Under the pieces are notes generated by a model. That model was not told the origin of the DNA. It saw only the letters and a list, made by a program, of their open reading frames with translations, and made no database searches. A DNA stretch of 64,000 bases from JAEUPI01 sp963814435 (lineage in GTDB: Bacteria; Pseudomonadota; Gammaproteobacteria; Burkholderiales; Burkholderiaceae_C): NCBI GenBank assembly GCA_963814435.1, contig CAWFCV010000016.1, positions 98,891 through 162,890 of the forward strand, in the 5' to 3' direction. Shown one piece after another: positions 49,987 through 57,487 of this stretch. The translations under genes and the position numbers were made by a program. Numbering within the stretch: position 1 is the first letter of the stretch; each line of letters opens with the position of its first letter.

Positions 49987-50433
49987 CTAGCCTTGGATAT
50001 TGGGCTCGACAAGTGTGGCAAGCTGCAACAGCGACTCCTGCCATCCGAGGTAGCACAGCTCGAGGGGAATGACCTCAGGCAGCCCTTCCTGCACGATGTT
50101 GATCTCGGTGCCGCACGAAACCGTCCTGAGTGCGACCGTCACCTGCATTTCACCCGGCAAGTTCGGGTCGTCGAACTTGTCCGTGTAGCGAAGACGCTCG
50201 TGTGGAACCAGTTCAAGATACTCGCCACCGAAAGAGTGGCTGTTGCCTGAACTGAAATTCGTGAACGACATCCTGAACGTCCCACCGACCTTGGCATCCA
50301 TGTGGTGAACCTTGCAGGTGAACCCGTAGGGCGGAATCCACTTTGCCATTGCGTCGGCGTTCAGGAATGCTCGATAGACGCGCTCCGGTGGTGCACGTAG
50401 TACGCGATGCAGACGTACGGTACCTGTGGGCAT
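49987..50433 (-). CDS. Cassette gene: SRPBCC (AHSA1-type) protein
   Basis: START/SRPBCC-fold protein of 148 residues. It begins TVRLHRVLRAPPERVYRAFL, then ADAMAKWIPPYGFTCKVHHM, GGTFRMSFTNFSSGNSHSFG, and ends in the helix YLGWQESLLQLATLVEP. It probably binds a hydrophobic ligand or acts with a co-regulator. It is a common integron-cassette fold. Intact, directly followed by attC on the minus strand. Confidence 0.87.
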   Translation of the reverse strand: MPTGTVRLHRVLRAPPERVYRAFLNADAMAKWIPPYGFTCKVHHMDAKVGGTFRMSFTNFSSGNSHSFGGEYLELVPHERLRYTDKFDDPNLPGEMQVTVALRTVSCGTEINIVQEGLPEVIPLELCYLGWQESLLQLATLVEPNIQG

Positions 50434-50512
50434 TGTCGATTCTCCTTGAAGGGCAATTCAACGGTACGTCCGCTGCATGAAGCTGCGAGAACGCCGTGCA
50501 GCGTGCAGTGAT

Positions 50513-50593
50513 GCCCGACGCCTGAGTCCACTTGCGGGCGTCAGCTGCAGGCTGGCGCGCGCGAGGTGGAGCGGTGGAGCGAAGGGTTGGGCG
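50513..50593 (-). other. attC site (partly degenerate)
   Basis: The right arm is intact (GGTGGAGCGAAGGGTTGGGC). The left arm is changed (GCCCGACGCCTGAGTCCAC for AACGTTTGAGCTCAC). An extra GGAGC repeat lies at 50568-50580. Confidence 0.7.
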
Positions 50594-50686
50594 TCGCGGA
50601 TTCACATAGAAAGTGCAACACCCCCACCGAAGGGAGAGAGCAGTGACATTGGCTGCACCTCGATCGGGCAAGCAAGGGGTGCAGAC

Positions 50687-50840
50687 ATGGAATATCACCA
50701 GCTCTCTCGAGAGGAACGATACACGACCGCCAACTGCCGCAGCCATCATTTGAGCGAGCGCTGGATCGCCAAGGTGCTGGACCGCGCGCCCAGCACGATC
50801 AGCCGTGAACTGCGCGACGGAAACGATTGCGGGAGCGAAC
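50687..50840 (+). pseudogene. IS30-family transposase N-terminal fragment
   Basis: On the + strand, MEYHQLSREERYTTANC then LSERWIAKVLDRAPSTISRE and LRDGN are the N-terminal helix-turn-helix of IS30 transposases. The reading then leaves the family within about 50 codons, and no catalytic domain follows. It lies between two attC sites and so occupies a cassette position, on the strand opposite to the other cassette genes. A remnant. Confidence 0.75.
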
Positions 50841-50914
50841 GAGATAGCTGTGCATATAGACTCCTTTTGCCTTGGCTGCTCTCAGTCCGCGGCGGGCAAC
50901 GACGCGTTCAATGA

Positions 50915-50986
50915 GGCCTAACGTTTGAGCTCAGCCGCTGGCGACGGCCGAAGGCCGGCGCACAGTCAGGCTGGAGCGAAGGGTTA
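50915..50986 (-). other. attC site interrupted by element A copy 1
   Basis: GGCCTAACGTTTGAGCTCAG and GGCTGGAGCGAAGGGTTA with a GGCCGAAGGCC centre. It is cut after GTTA (50983-50986) by the IS. The remainder resumes at 52664. Confidence 0.85.
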
Positions 50987-50994
50987 GCGAAGTA

Positions 50995-51230
50995 ATCGGC
51001 CCGCTGCCGCAAATCGCGCCTCAGAAACTCTGGTGCCTTACGTTGTGGCAAGGTGGAATGCGGCGCCGCGGAAGACCGATGTAGCAGTGGTGCGTACTGC
51101 CCGCGGGTTAGCGTGGTCCTGGGTGACGTCATCGACATTGGTGAATCGACTCGGCGGTTCGCAGCCGCCAGGCCGATATCCCGTTTGAGAGAGTGAGCAA
51201 GACGACGTACCCGATGCGGCGCCACATTCC
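50995..51230 (+). ncRNA. Candidate bridge RNA region of element A
   Basis: The non-coding left end of an IS110-layout element, where bridge RNAs are encoded. It contains a GGCGG...CCGCC hairpin (51153-51157/51165-51169) and GCGGC/GCCGC repeats. It also has GGGTTAGCG (51105-51113), identical to the target-IS left junction, and TTGAGAGA (51185-51192), identical to the right-end terminus. These are candidate target- and donor-guide segments. RNA boundaries are unknown; the second copy lies at about 58771-59006. Confidence 0.55.
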
Positions 51231-51237
51231 AACCTGA

Positions 51238-52617
51238 ATGATGGAGCAAGCCATGGCCCAACGCAATCGCAATGTCATCCCCAAGCCCGGCAAGTCCCGA
51301 GCCGCGGCGCTGACGATCACCCACCCCAACGCCGCGGGCATCGACATCGGCAGTGCCTCGCACTTCGTGGCCGTGCCGCCGGATCGCGACGACGAGCCGG
51401 TGCGCGAGTTCCCCAGCTTCACGGTAGACCTCAACGCCATCGCCGACTGGCTCACAGCCTGCGGCGTGGACACCGTGGCCATGGAATCCACCGGTGTGTA
51501 CTGGATCCCGCTGTTCGAACTGCTGGAGTCGCGTGGCTTCACGGTGCTGCTGGTCAACGCGCGCCACGTCAGAGGAGTCTCGGGTCGCAAGTCCGATGTG
51601 CTCGACTGCCAGTGGCTGCAACAGCTCATGACCTATGGCTTGCTGCGTGGGGCGTTCCGGCCGGCCGAGCAAGTGTGCATGCTACGCGCGCTGTACCGCC
51701 AGCGCGCGATGCTGCTGCGCAGCCAGGGCCGGCATGTCCAGCACATGCAAAAGGCGCTCACCCAGATGAACATCCAACTCACCAACGTCCTGTCCGACGT
51801 GGTCGGCGAGAGCGGCCAGAAGATCCTGCGCGCCATCGTCGCCGGCGAGCGCGACGGTCAGGTGCTGGGCGCGATGAAGAACGTGCGCGTTCGCGCCAGC
51901 GTCGAGGAGATCGCCAAGAGCCTGCAGGGCAACTGGCGGGCTGAGCACCTGTTCGCGCTCAAGCAGGCGCTGGGCGCGTTCGACTTCGTGGGCACGCAGC
52001 TGGCCGAGTGCGACGCCGAGATCGAGCTGCAGTTGCAGCGCCTGCAAGTTCACGACGGTGAACCCGCCAAGGGCAAGAAGCGCGGCCGCGCGCGCAATGC
52101 GCCCAAGTTCGATCTGCGCACGCAGCTGTTCAGGATGTGCGGCGTGGACCTCACGCGCATCGACGGCGTGGACGTCACCACCGCGCTGGCCGTGGTCTCT
52201 GAAGTCGGCGCCGACATGTCGCGCTTCCCAACGATCAAGCACTTCACGTCGTGGCTGGGCCTGTGTCCGGGGACCAAGATCACCGGCGGCAAGGTCATGA
52301 GCGGCAAGACCAAGCGCGTCGTCAACCGCGCCGCACAGGCCCTGCGGCTGGCCGCCGCGGCGCTGCGCAGCAGCAAGTCGGCGCTGGGCGCGTACTTCCG
52401 CCGGATGTGCTCACGCATGGACAAGCCCAAGGCCATCACCGCCGCCGCCCACAAGCTCGCGCGCCTGATCTACACGATGCTGACCAAGGGCGAGGAATAC
52501 ACCGACAAAGGCCAGGACTACTACGAAGAGCGCTATCGCGAGCGCGTGCTGCGGGCATTGTCCCAACGCGTCGCCAAACTTGGCATGCAAATGGTCCCCA
52601 TCGCACAACCAGCCTGA
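51238..52617 (+). CDS. IS110-family transposase (element A, copy 1)
   Basis: DEDD recombinase of 459 residues. RuvC-like acids are Asp36 (GIDIGSAS), Glu83 (AMESTGVYW) and Asp120/Asp123 (GRKSDVLDCQW). The C-terminal Tnp20 domain reads FTSWLGLCPGTKITGGKVMS then GKTKRVVNRAAQALRLAAAA. At the usual nucleophile position (Ser-Gly in most members) this protein has Thr349-Gly. A helix-hairpin-helix-like GVDLTRIDGVDVTTALAVVS precedes it. It starts at ATG 51238 (tandem ATGs). Confidence 0.93.
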   Translation: MMEQAMAQRNRNVIPKPGKSRAAALTITHPNAAGIDIGSASHFVAVPPDRDDEPVREFPSFTVDLNAIADWLTACGVDTVAMESTGVYWIPLFELLESRGFTVLLVNARHVRGVSGRKSDVLDCQWLQQLMTYGLLRGAFRPAEQVCMLRALYRQRAMLLRSQGRHVQHMQKALTQMNIQLTNVLSDVVGESGQKILRAIVAGERDGQVLGAMKNVRVRASVEEIAKSLQGNWRAEHLFALKQALGAFDFVGTQLAECDAEIELQLQRLQVHDGEPAKGKKRGRARNAPKFDLRTQLFRMCGVDLTRIDGVDVTTALAVVSEVGADMSRFPTIKHFTSWLGLCPGTKITGGKVMSGKTKRVVNRAAQALRLAAAALRSSKSALGAYFRRMCSRMDKPKAITAAAHKLARLIYTMLTKGEEYTDKGQDYYEERYRERVLRALSQRVAKLGMQMVPIAQPA

Positions 52618-52636
52618 AAACATCACTCCAAATCAA

Positions 52637-53202
52637 TCACTTGGAAGGAGTTTCTTGAGAGACCGCATTGTGGCCAAGGATGCGGCGCACTTCTACGAGC
52701 ACGAGTCCGCGCCAACCGGGAAGATCTGGATCGACCTGGTACTTGGCGCGAACGATCTGCTTTGCCTCGGCCTCGGCTGCTTGCCGCGCAGCAGCGGATA
52801 TTGGCGGCGGAGGTGGAGGCGATGGGGGTGCGGCCGGTGCCCTGAGTGGTGCGGCAGAAGGCTGCGGCGACGCCGCAGTGGCGGCATTGCGTACCACTTC
52901 CGCCGCACGCTCGGCTTCGAAGTGCTGAATCAGGCGCTCGGTGTTCTCGATCAGAAGTTGGCGCTCCGCCTCGGTGAGGTGGCGGCCGTCGGTGGACGTG
53001 AACCGAGGTGTAGAGGAGGCGATCGAGGTGCGACCGCGAAGAGCCTCTTGAAGCACTCGGACCCATAAACGTGCCACCGTGCTCGCCTCGCGAACGACAT
53101 GAATGCGGCGGAACACGGGATGATTGCAGCCCGAGGCTTGGCAGCGCACTCGATCGTCGCGTGGTACTTCGACAGACGGCGGAGGAGTTCGGCTGCACTC
53201 AT
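52637..53202 (-). CDS. Cassette gene: hypothetical protein, frameshifted, C-terminus altered by element A
   Basis: The start MSAAELLRRLSKYHATIE (ATG 53202) lies 14 bp after an attC boundary. A shift near 53145 leads into RCQASGCNHPVFRRIHVVRE, HLTEAERQLLIENTERLIQH, a Pro-rich linker, and EAKQIVRAKYQVDPDLPGWR. The last native codons (ILGHNA) end exactly at the IS edge (52664). Without the IS the attC would supply TAA at once; with it, eight codons (VSQETPSK) from the IS are added. No family recognised. Confidence 0.6.
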
Positions 53203-53210
53203 GTGCGCTG

Positions 53211-53217
53211 CGGTCTA
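53211..53217 (-). other. Outer part of attC split by element B copy 1
   Basis: CGGTCTA is the crossover-side end of an attC. The rest of the site is at 54808-54880 beyond the IS. An uninterrupted equivalent is GCGGTCTAACGTTTGAG at 63351-63367. Confidence 0.8.
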
Positions 53218-53344
53218 GACAGAATGGCTTGACCCGTTGAGGTGGCCCGTCTCCGGGACTACCGTGGATTGCGCACACGGGGTGCGCCGAGCCACATCGA
53301 ATCGCCCGCTGAGGGCGAAAGCGAACTTGCAAAGGAGACGGGCC

Positions 53345-54478
53345 ATGAATGAATCTACCACCGTGTTCGTGGGTTTGGACGTGCACAAGGACAGCATCGA
53401 CATCGCACTGGCGGACGCCCCGCGCGACAGCGACGTGCGCCACCTGGGCACCGTGGCCGGTGGGGTCGACGCGGTGAGCAAGTCGATGCGCCGGCTGGTC
53501 AGCGCGGGGCACCGGCTGCACATCGTCTATGAAGCCGGTCCGTGCGGCTACGCGCTGCAGCGGCACTTCGCCGGCCTGGGCTGGCACTGCGAGGTGGTCG
53601 CCCCGTCGTCGATCCCGCGCCCACCCGGCGAGCGGATCAAGACCGACCGGCGCGACGCCATGAAGCTGGCCCGGCTGGCGCGCGTGGGTGAACTCACGCC
53701 GGTGCGCGTACCCGATGAGGCCGACGAGGCGCTGCGCGATCTGGTGCGCGCGCGCGAGGACGCCGTGCGCGAGCAGCGCAACGCACGCCACCGGCTCAAG
53801 GCACTGCTGCTGCGCAACGGCATCACCTACGCTGGCAAGAGCGCCTGGACGGCGGCGCACCTGCGCTGGCTGGCCCAGCTCGCGCTGCCCCACGCAGCCC
53901 AGCAGATCGCCTTCCAGGAGTATCTGCACGCCATCACCGAGTCCGGCGCGCGCATCGCCCGGCTCGAGCAGGCGTTGCGCGACGCGCTGCCCACGTGGAC
54001 GCTGGCGCCGGTGGTGGCCGCACTGCAGGCGCTGCGCGGCGTGCAGCTGATCGCCGCCGTCACGCTGGTGGCCGAGATCCAGGACTTCTGGCGCTTTGCC
54101 AAGCCACGCCAGCTCATGGCCTACCTCGGCCTGGTGCCCGGCGAGAACTCCAGCGGCCAGCGCCGCCGGTTGGGTGCGATCACCAAGGCCGGCAACGCGC
54201 CGGCACGCCGCATGCTGGTGGAGATCGCGCACCTGTACCGCCACCCCGCGCGGGTGAGTCCGGTGATCGCGCGGCGCCAGGTCAACCTGCCCAAGACGGT
54301 GACCGATATCGCCTGGTCGGCGCAGACGCGGCTGTGTGCGCGCTTCCGACGCCTGGCCGCCCGGCGCGTACCGCACAACAGAATAGTGGTGGCCATCGCC
54401 CGCGAGCTCGTCGGCTTCGTCTGGGCCATCGCGCGCGAGGTCACCCCGGCGCCCTCGACATCACAGCGCAAGCAGTGA
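53345..54478 (+). CDS. IS110-superfamily (IS1111-type) transposase (element B, copy 1)
   Basis: DEDD recombinase of 377 residues. Acidic residues are Asp12 (GLDVHKDSI), Glu63 (VYEAGPCGY) and Asp101/Asp104 (RIKTDRRDAMKLAR). The C-terminal domain has LMAYLGLVPGENSSGQRRRL then GAITKAGNAPARRMLVE, with candidate nucleophile Ser270. ATG 53345 follows an AAAGGAG Shine-Dalgarno and gives the conserved N-terminus; the frame is open from 53237 without homology. Confidence 0.94.
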   Translation: MNESTTVFVGLDVHKDSIDIALADAPRDSDVRHLGTVAGGVDAVSKSMRRLVSAGHRLHIVYEAGPCGYALQRHFAGLGWHCEVVAPSSIPRPPGERIKTDRRDAMKLARLARVGELTPVRVPDEADEALRDLVRAREDAVREQRNARHRLKALLLRNGITYAGKSAWTAAHLRWLAQLALPHAAQQIAFQEYLHAITESGARIARLEQALRDALPTWTLAPVVAALQALRGVQLIAAVTLVAEIQDFWRFAKPRQLMAYLGLVPGENSSGQRRRLGAITKAGNAPARRMLVEIAHLYRHPARVSPVIARRQVNLPKTVTDIAWSAQTRLCARFRRLAARRVPHNRIVVAIARELVGFVWAIAREVTPAPSTSQRKQ

Positions 54479-54559
54479 GCTCGCTTGGCATCGACGGTAG
54501 ATGAAAGGAGCACCACCACCCACGACGCATCAACGGCCGGATCGGGAACGCGGCGCAGC

Positions 54560-54690
54560 CACGGTCACAGGGGAATCCTCGACAACGTTATTGGCAGCCA
54601 CGCAAGTGGCGACCGCAGACCCTAGAGCGCAGGCAGCCCCGCGACGTACACCTGAACTGTCGGTAGCCAACCCACGCATATCAGCATGAT
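54560..54690 (+). ncRNA. Candidate seekRNA/bridge RNA region of element B
   Basis: The non-coding right end downstream of the transposase, where IS1111-group guide RNAs lie. It holds a perfect hairpin GCCAC-GCAA-GTGGC with GNRA loop (54597-54610). The hairpin is flanked by CAACGTTA (54583-54590), close to the right junction CAACGTTT, and CCTAGA (54621-54626), equal to the left junction CCTAGA of copy 3. Identical regions occur at about 56718-56848 and 62813-62943. RNA ends unknown. Confidence 0.5.
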
Positions 54691-54807
54691 CAACCGTCGC
54701 ATCACGCACCAGGCTCCGCCGCGTTCCCCGTCCGGCACCACGCTCTTCGAATCATCCGTGTCCGCGGAGAAATACGTTCGCCCTCTTGACAGGGTTAAGC
54801 CATATCA

Positions 54808-54880
54808 ACGTTTGAGCTCACCTGCGGGCGACAGACGGCGTAGCCGGCTGGCGAACGTCAGGTGGAGCGAAGGGTTAGCC
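54808..54880 (-). other. attC site (inner part, after element B copy 1)
   Basis: ACGTTTGAGCTCACCTGCGG ... GGTGGAGCGAAGGGTTAGCC with centre GACGGCGTAGCCGGC. It follows the minus-strand DUF2442 gene and provides that gene's TAA stop. Confidence 0.9.
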
Positions 54881-55126
54881 CGCGGAGACCAGCGGAAAGG
54901 CAGATGGATCGCGAATGGATTCGACGGATAGATCAACGTCGAGTTGCGGCCAGTAGAGATGATTCTCACTGGGGCGCTGAACGTCCAAGAGCTGCTCGAT
55001 CGTGGCCTGTTTGAACCACGGGAACTGAGCGAACGGAACCGCAAGCTCCTCGCCTCCCAGGAGGAGCCAGAAGCCGTGAGCAGAGACGTTGGAAACCTCA
55101 ACCCCCGAAGTGACGGTGCCAGGCAT
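54875..55126 (-). CDS. Cassette gene: DUF2442 protein (putative antitoxin partner)
   Basis: An 83-residue protein: VEVSNVSAHGFWLLLGGEEL, AVPFAQFPWFKQATIEQLLD, HLYWPQLDVDLSVESIRDP. The pattern WLLLGGEE...FPWFKxAT...HLYWPxLDVDLSVESI is typical of DUF2442. The TAA stop is formed by the attC box (GGCTAAC). The start MPGTVTSG at 55126 overlaps the DUF4160 gene by 29 bp. DUF4160/DUF2442 pairs are widespread and proposed to be toxin-antitoxin-like; unproven here. Confidence 0.85.
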   Translation of the reverse strand: MPGTVTSGVEVSNVSAHGFWLLLGGEELAVPFAQFPWFKQATIEQLLDVQRPSENHLYWPQLDVDLSVESIRDPSAFPLVSAG

Positions 55127-55337
55127 CTTCGATCTCCCGAATATGCGCTTCGACGACAGCGTGCGCCTGCCGAACCTGCGCGGGTGAAAGACCAATGTTG
55201 ACGGCCAAGTGTACCGCTGGGGTGAGCCAGAACTTGGCCTCGCCATCGGGGTGCGCTACATGGACGTGAATTCGTGTCTCTTCGCGGGAGAAGAAGAACA
55301 GGCGGAACTGGCCGTCACGAACGATGGTGGGCGCCAT
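55098..55337 (-). CDS. Cassette gene: DUF4160 protein (putative toxin partner)
   Basis: A 79-residue protein: MAPTIVRDGQFRLFFFSREE, TRIHVHVAHPDGEAKFWLTP, then a C-terminal helix with HIREIEDAWHRHFG. The HVHV and EAKFWL segments are characteristic of DUF4160. It is first in the cassette and overlaps DUF2442, implying coupled expression. The cassette is bracketed by two copies of element B. Confidence 0.85.
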   Translation of the reverse strand: MAPTIVRDGQFRLFFFSREETRIHVHVAHPDGEAKFWLTPAVHLAVNIGLSPAQVRQAHAVVEAHIREIEDAWHRHFGG

Positions 55338-55375
55338 GTTCGAACTCTACCTGACGGCAAGCTGCGAGCGGGCTA

Positions 55376-56965
55376 GACAGAATGGCTTGACCCGTTGAGG
55401 TGGCCCGTCTCCGGGACTACCGTGGATTGCGCACACGGGGTGCGCCGAGCCACATCGAATCGCCCGCTGAGGGCGAAAGCGAACTTGCAAAGGAGACGGG
55501 CCATGAATGAATCTACCACCGTGTTCGTGGGTTTGGACGTGCACAAGGACAGCATCGACATCGCACTGGCGGACGCCCCGCGCGACAGCGACGTGCGCCA
55601 CCTGGGCACCGTGGCCGGTGGGGTCGACGCGGTGAGCAAGTCGATGCGCCGGCTGGTCAGCGCGGGGCACCGGCTGCACATCGTCTATGAAGCCGGTCCG
55701 TGCGGCTACGCGCTGCAGCGGCACTTCGCCGGCCTGGGCTGGCACTGCGAGGTGGTCGCCCCGTCGTCGATCCCGCGCCCACCCGGCGAGCGGATCAAGA
55801 CCGACCGGCGCGACGCCATGAAGCTGGCCCGGCTGGCGCGCGTGGGTGAACTCACGCCGGTGCGCGTACCCGATGAGGCCGACGAGGCGCTGCGCGATCT
55901 GGTGCGCGCGCGCGAGGACGCCGTGCGCGAGCAGCGCAACGCACGCCACCGGCTCAAGGCACTGCTGCTGCGCAACGGCATCACCTACGCTGGCAAGAGC
56001 GCCTGGACGGCGGCGCACCTGCGCTGGCTGGCCCAGCTCGCGCTGCCCCACGCAGCCCAGCAGATCGCCTTCCAGGAGTATCTGCACGCCATCACCGAGT
56101 CCGGCGCGCGCATCGCCCGGCTCGAGCAGGCGTTGCGCGACGCGCTGCCCACGTGGACGCTGGCGCCGGTGGTGGCCGCACTGCAGGCGCTGCGCGGCGT
56201 GCAGCTGATCGCCGCCGTCACGCTGGTGGCCGAGATCCAGGACTTCTGGCGCTTTGCCAAGCCACGCCAGCTCATGGCCTACCTCGGCCTGGTGCCCGGC
56301 GAGAACTCCAGCGGCCAGCGCCGCCGGTTGGGTGCGATCACCAAGGCCGGCAACGCGCCGGCACGCCGCATGCTGGTGGAGATCGCGCACCTGTACCGCC
56401 ACCCCGCGCGGGTGAGTCCGGTGATCGCGCGGCGCCAGGTCAACCTGCCCAAGACGGTGACCGATATCGCCTGGTCGGCGCAGACGCGGCTGTGTGCGCG
56501 CTTCCGACGCCTGGCCGCCCGGCGCGTACCGCACAACAGAATAGTGGTGGCCATCGCCCGCGAGCTCGTCGGCTTCGTCTGGGCCATCGCGCGCGAGGTC
56601 ACCCCGGCGCCCTCGACATCACAGCGCAAGCAGTGAGCTCGCTTGGCATCGACGGTAGATGAAAGGAGCACCACCACCCACGACGCATCAACGGCCGGAT
56701 CGGGAACGCGGCGCAGCCACGGTCACAGGGGAATCCTCGACAACGTTATTGGCAGCCACGCAAGTGGCGACCGCAGACCCTAGAGCGCAGGCAGCCCCGC
56801 GACGTACACCTGAACTGTCGGTAGCCAACCCACGCATATCAGCATGATCAACCGTCGCATCACGCACCAGGCTCCGCCGCGTTCCCCGTCCGGCACCACG
56901 CTCTTCGAATCATCCGTGTCCGCGGAGAAATACGTTCGCCCTCTTGACAGGGTTAAGCCATATCA
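55376..56965 (+). mobile_element. Element B, copy 2
   Basis: 1590 bp, apparently identical to copy 1 and in the same attC position (GCGGGCTA / ACGTTTGAG). With copy 1 it brackets a single 568-bp cassette as direct repeats. Confidence 0.92.
55503..56636 (+). CDS. IS110-superfamily transposase (element B, copy 2)
   Basis: A 377-residue protein identical in translation to the copy-1 transposase, with the same DEDD acids and candidate nucleophile Ser270 (ENSSGQ). Intact; AAAGGAG precedes the ATG. Confidence 0.94.
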   Translation: MNESTTVFVGLDVHKDSIDIALADAPRDSDVRHLGTVAGGVDAVSKSMRRLVSAGHRLHIVYEAGPCGYALQRHFAGLGWHCEVVAPSSIPRPPGERIKTDRRDAMKLARLARVGELTPVRVPDEADEALRDLVRAREDAVREQRNARHRLKALLLRNGITYAGKSAWTAAHLRWLAQLALPHAAQQIAFQEYLHAITESGARIARLEQALRDALPTWTLAPVVAALQALRGVQLIAAVTLVAEIQDFWRFAKPRQLMAYLGLVPGENSSGQRRRLGAITKAGNAPARRMLVEIAHLYRHPARVSPVIARRQVNLPKTVTDIAWSAQTRLCARFRRLAARRVPHNRIVVAIARELVGFVWAIAREVTPAPSTSQRKQ

Positions 56966-57038
56966 ACGTTTGAGCTCACCTGCGGGCGACAGACGGCGCA
57001 GCCGGCTGGCGAACGTCAGGTGGAGCGAAGGGTTGGGC
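56966..57038 (-). other. attC site (inner part, after element B copy 2)
   Basis: ACGTTTGAGCTCACCTGCGG ... GGTGGAGCGAAGGGTTGGGC; the centre differs from the 54808 site by one base (GGCGCAGCC versus GGCGTAGCC). Confidence 0.9.
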
Positions 57039-57048
57039 GTCACAGTTG

Positions 57049-57405
57049 CTACACTCGGGACTGGAATCGGTGAGTGCGCGTTTCGGGCCTCTGCATAGGC
57101 GCTGACGTGGCCACAACCTTGACATAAGAAAGATGCTCGCCGAAGCCGGGAGAACCAGAGCCAGCCAAGCCCAGCGGGAATGAGCAGCGCCCACGCAACG
57201 AAGAGAACAGCGACGGCCTCCGCGAAGAAGCCGACGCAGAACGCCCGCGTCCGACAACGAGCCAAGCCAAGGGCTCGCCGGACAGAAAGACGAGCAGACT
57301 GTGGGACGGGCTCAGCGCCTCACGCATTTGCCGGACGCGCATGCCGCACTTGGCGCAACGAAGTCTTGGCCAAGGCACTGGGTCGGTGACGTACTCAGCG
57401 TGCAT
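57049..57405 (-). CDS. Cassette gene: small membrane protein with Cys pairs (frameshifted)
   Basis: The N-terminal frame reads MHAEYVTDPVPWPRLRCAKC then GMRVRQMREALSPSHSLLVF. A shift near 57240 leads to FCVGFFAEAVAVLFVAWALL then IPAGLGWLWFSRL (two hydrophobic helices) and FLCQGCGHVSAYAEA. Two CxxC motifs (LRCAKCG, LCQGCGH) could form a zinc ribbon. In the second frame there is no stop before attC, so translation would continue through it to 56963. No family recognised. Confidence 0.5.
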   Translation of the reverse strand: MHAEYVTDPVPWPRLRCAKCGMRVRQMREALSPSHSLLVFLSGEPLAWLVVGRGRSASASSRRPSLFSSLRGRCSFPLGLAGSGSPGFGEHLSYVKVVATSAPMQRPETRTHRFQSRV

Positions 57406-57410
57406 GTGAC

Positions 57411-57482
57411 GCCCAACGTTTGAGCTCAGCCGCGTGCGGAGGCCGCAGGCCGTAGCACGTCGGCTGGAGCGAAGGGTTAGGC
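57411..57482 (-). other. attC site
   Basis: GCCCAAC (57411-57417) and GTTAGGC (57476-57482) with arms TTTGAGCTCAGCCGCG and CGGCTGGAGCGAAGG and centre GGCCGCAGGCC. Confidence 0.92.
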
Positions 57483-57487
57483 CGCGT

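Larger units (their letters stand above)
50987..52663 (+). mobile_element. Element A, copy 1: IS110-family insertion sequence in attC
   Basis: 1677 bp, defined by comparison with copy 2 at 58763-60439: identity begins right after GTTA and ends at GAGAGAC. There are no terminal inverted repeats or target duplication, as usual for IS110. The 251-bp left end before the transposase is non-coding and structured; the right end is only 46 bp. Two silent differences separate the copies (near 51478 and 52126). The insertion point is the gene-proximal end of attC. Confidence 0.9.
53218..54807 (+). mobile_element. Element B, copy 1: IS1111-type (IS110 superfamily) insertion sequence in attC
   Basis: 1590 bp from GACAGAATGG to CATATCA, set by three-copy comparison (also 55376-56965 and 61471-63060). 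Copies appear identical. The left end is 127 bp and the right end after the transposase is 329 bp, the IS1111 layout. It is inserted as TCTA/ACGTTTGAG, inside the crossover box of attC, in the same orientation each time. No target duplication is visible; one base (A) at the edge is ambiguous. Confidence 0.92.

Noticed and set aside
50987..52663. Target-site duplication or terminal inverted repeats for element A
   Set aside because: Removing the element restores attC exactly at copy 2 with no duplicated bases, and the ends GCGAAG and GAGAGAC are not inverted repeats.
53203..54376. Minus-strand frame running through transposase B (repeated in all three copies)
   Set aside because: Antisense of the IS transposase; only the part below 53202 belongs to a cassette gene.
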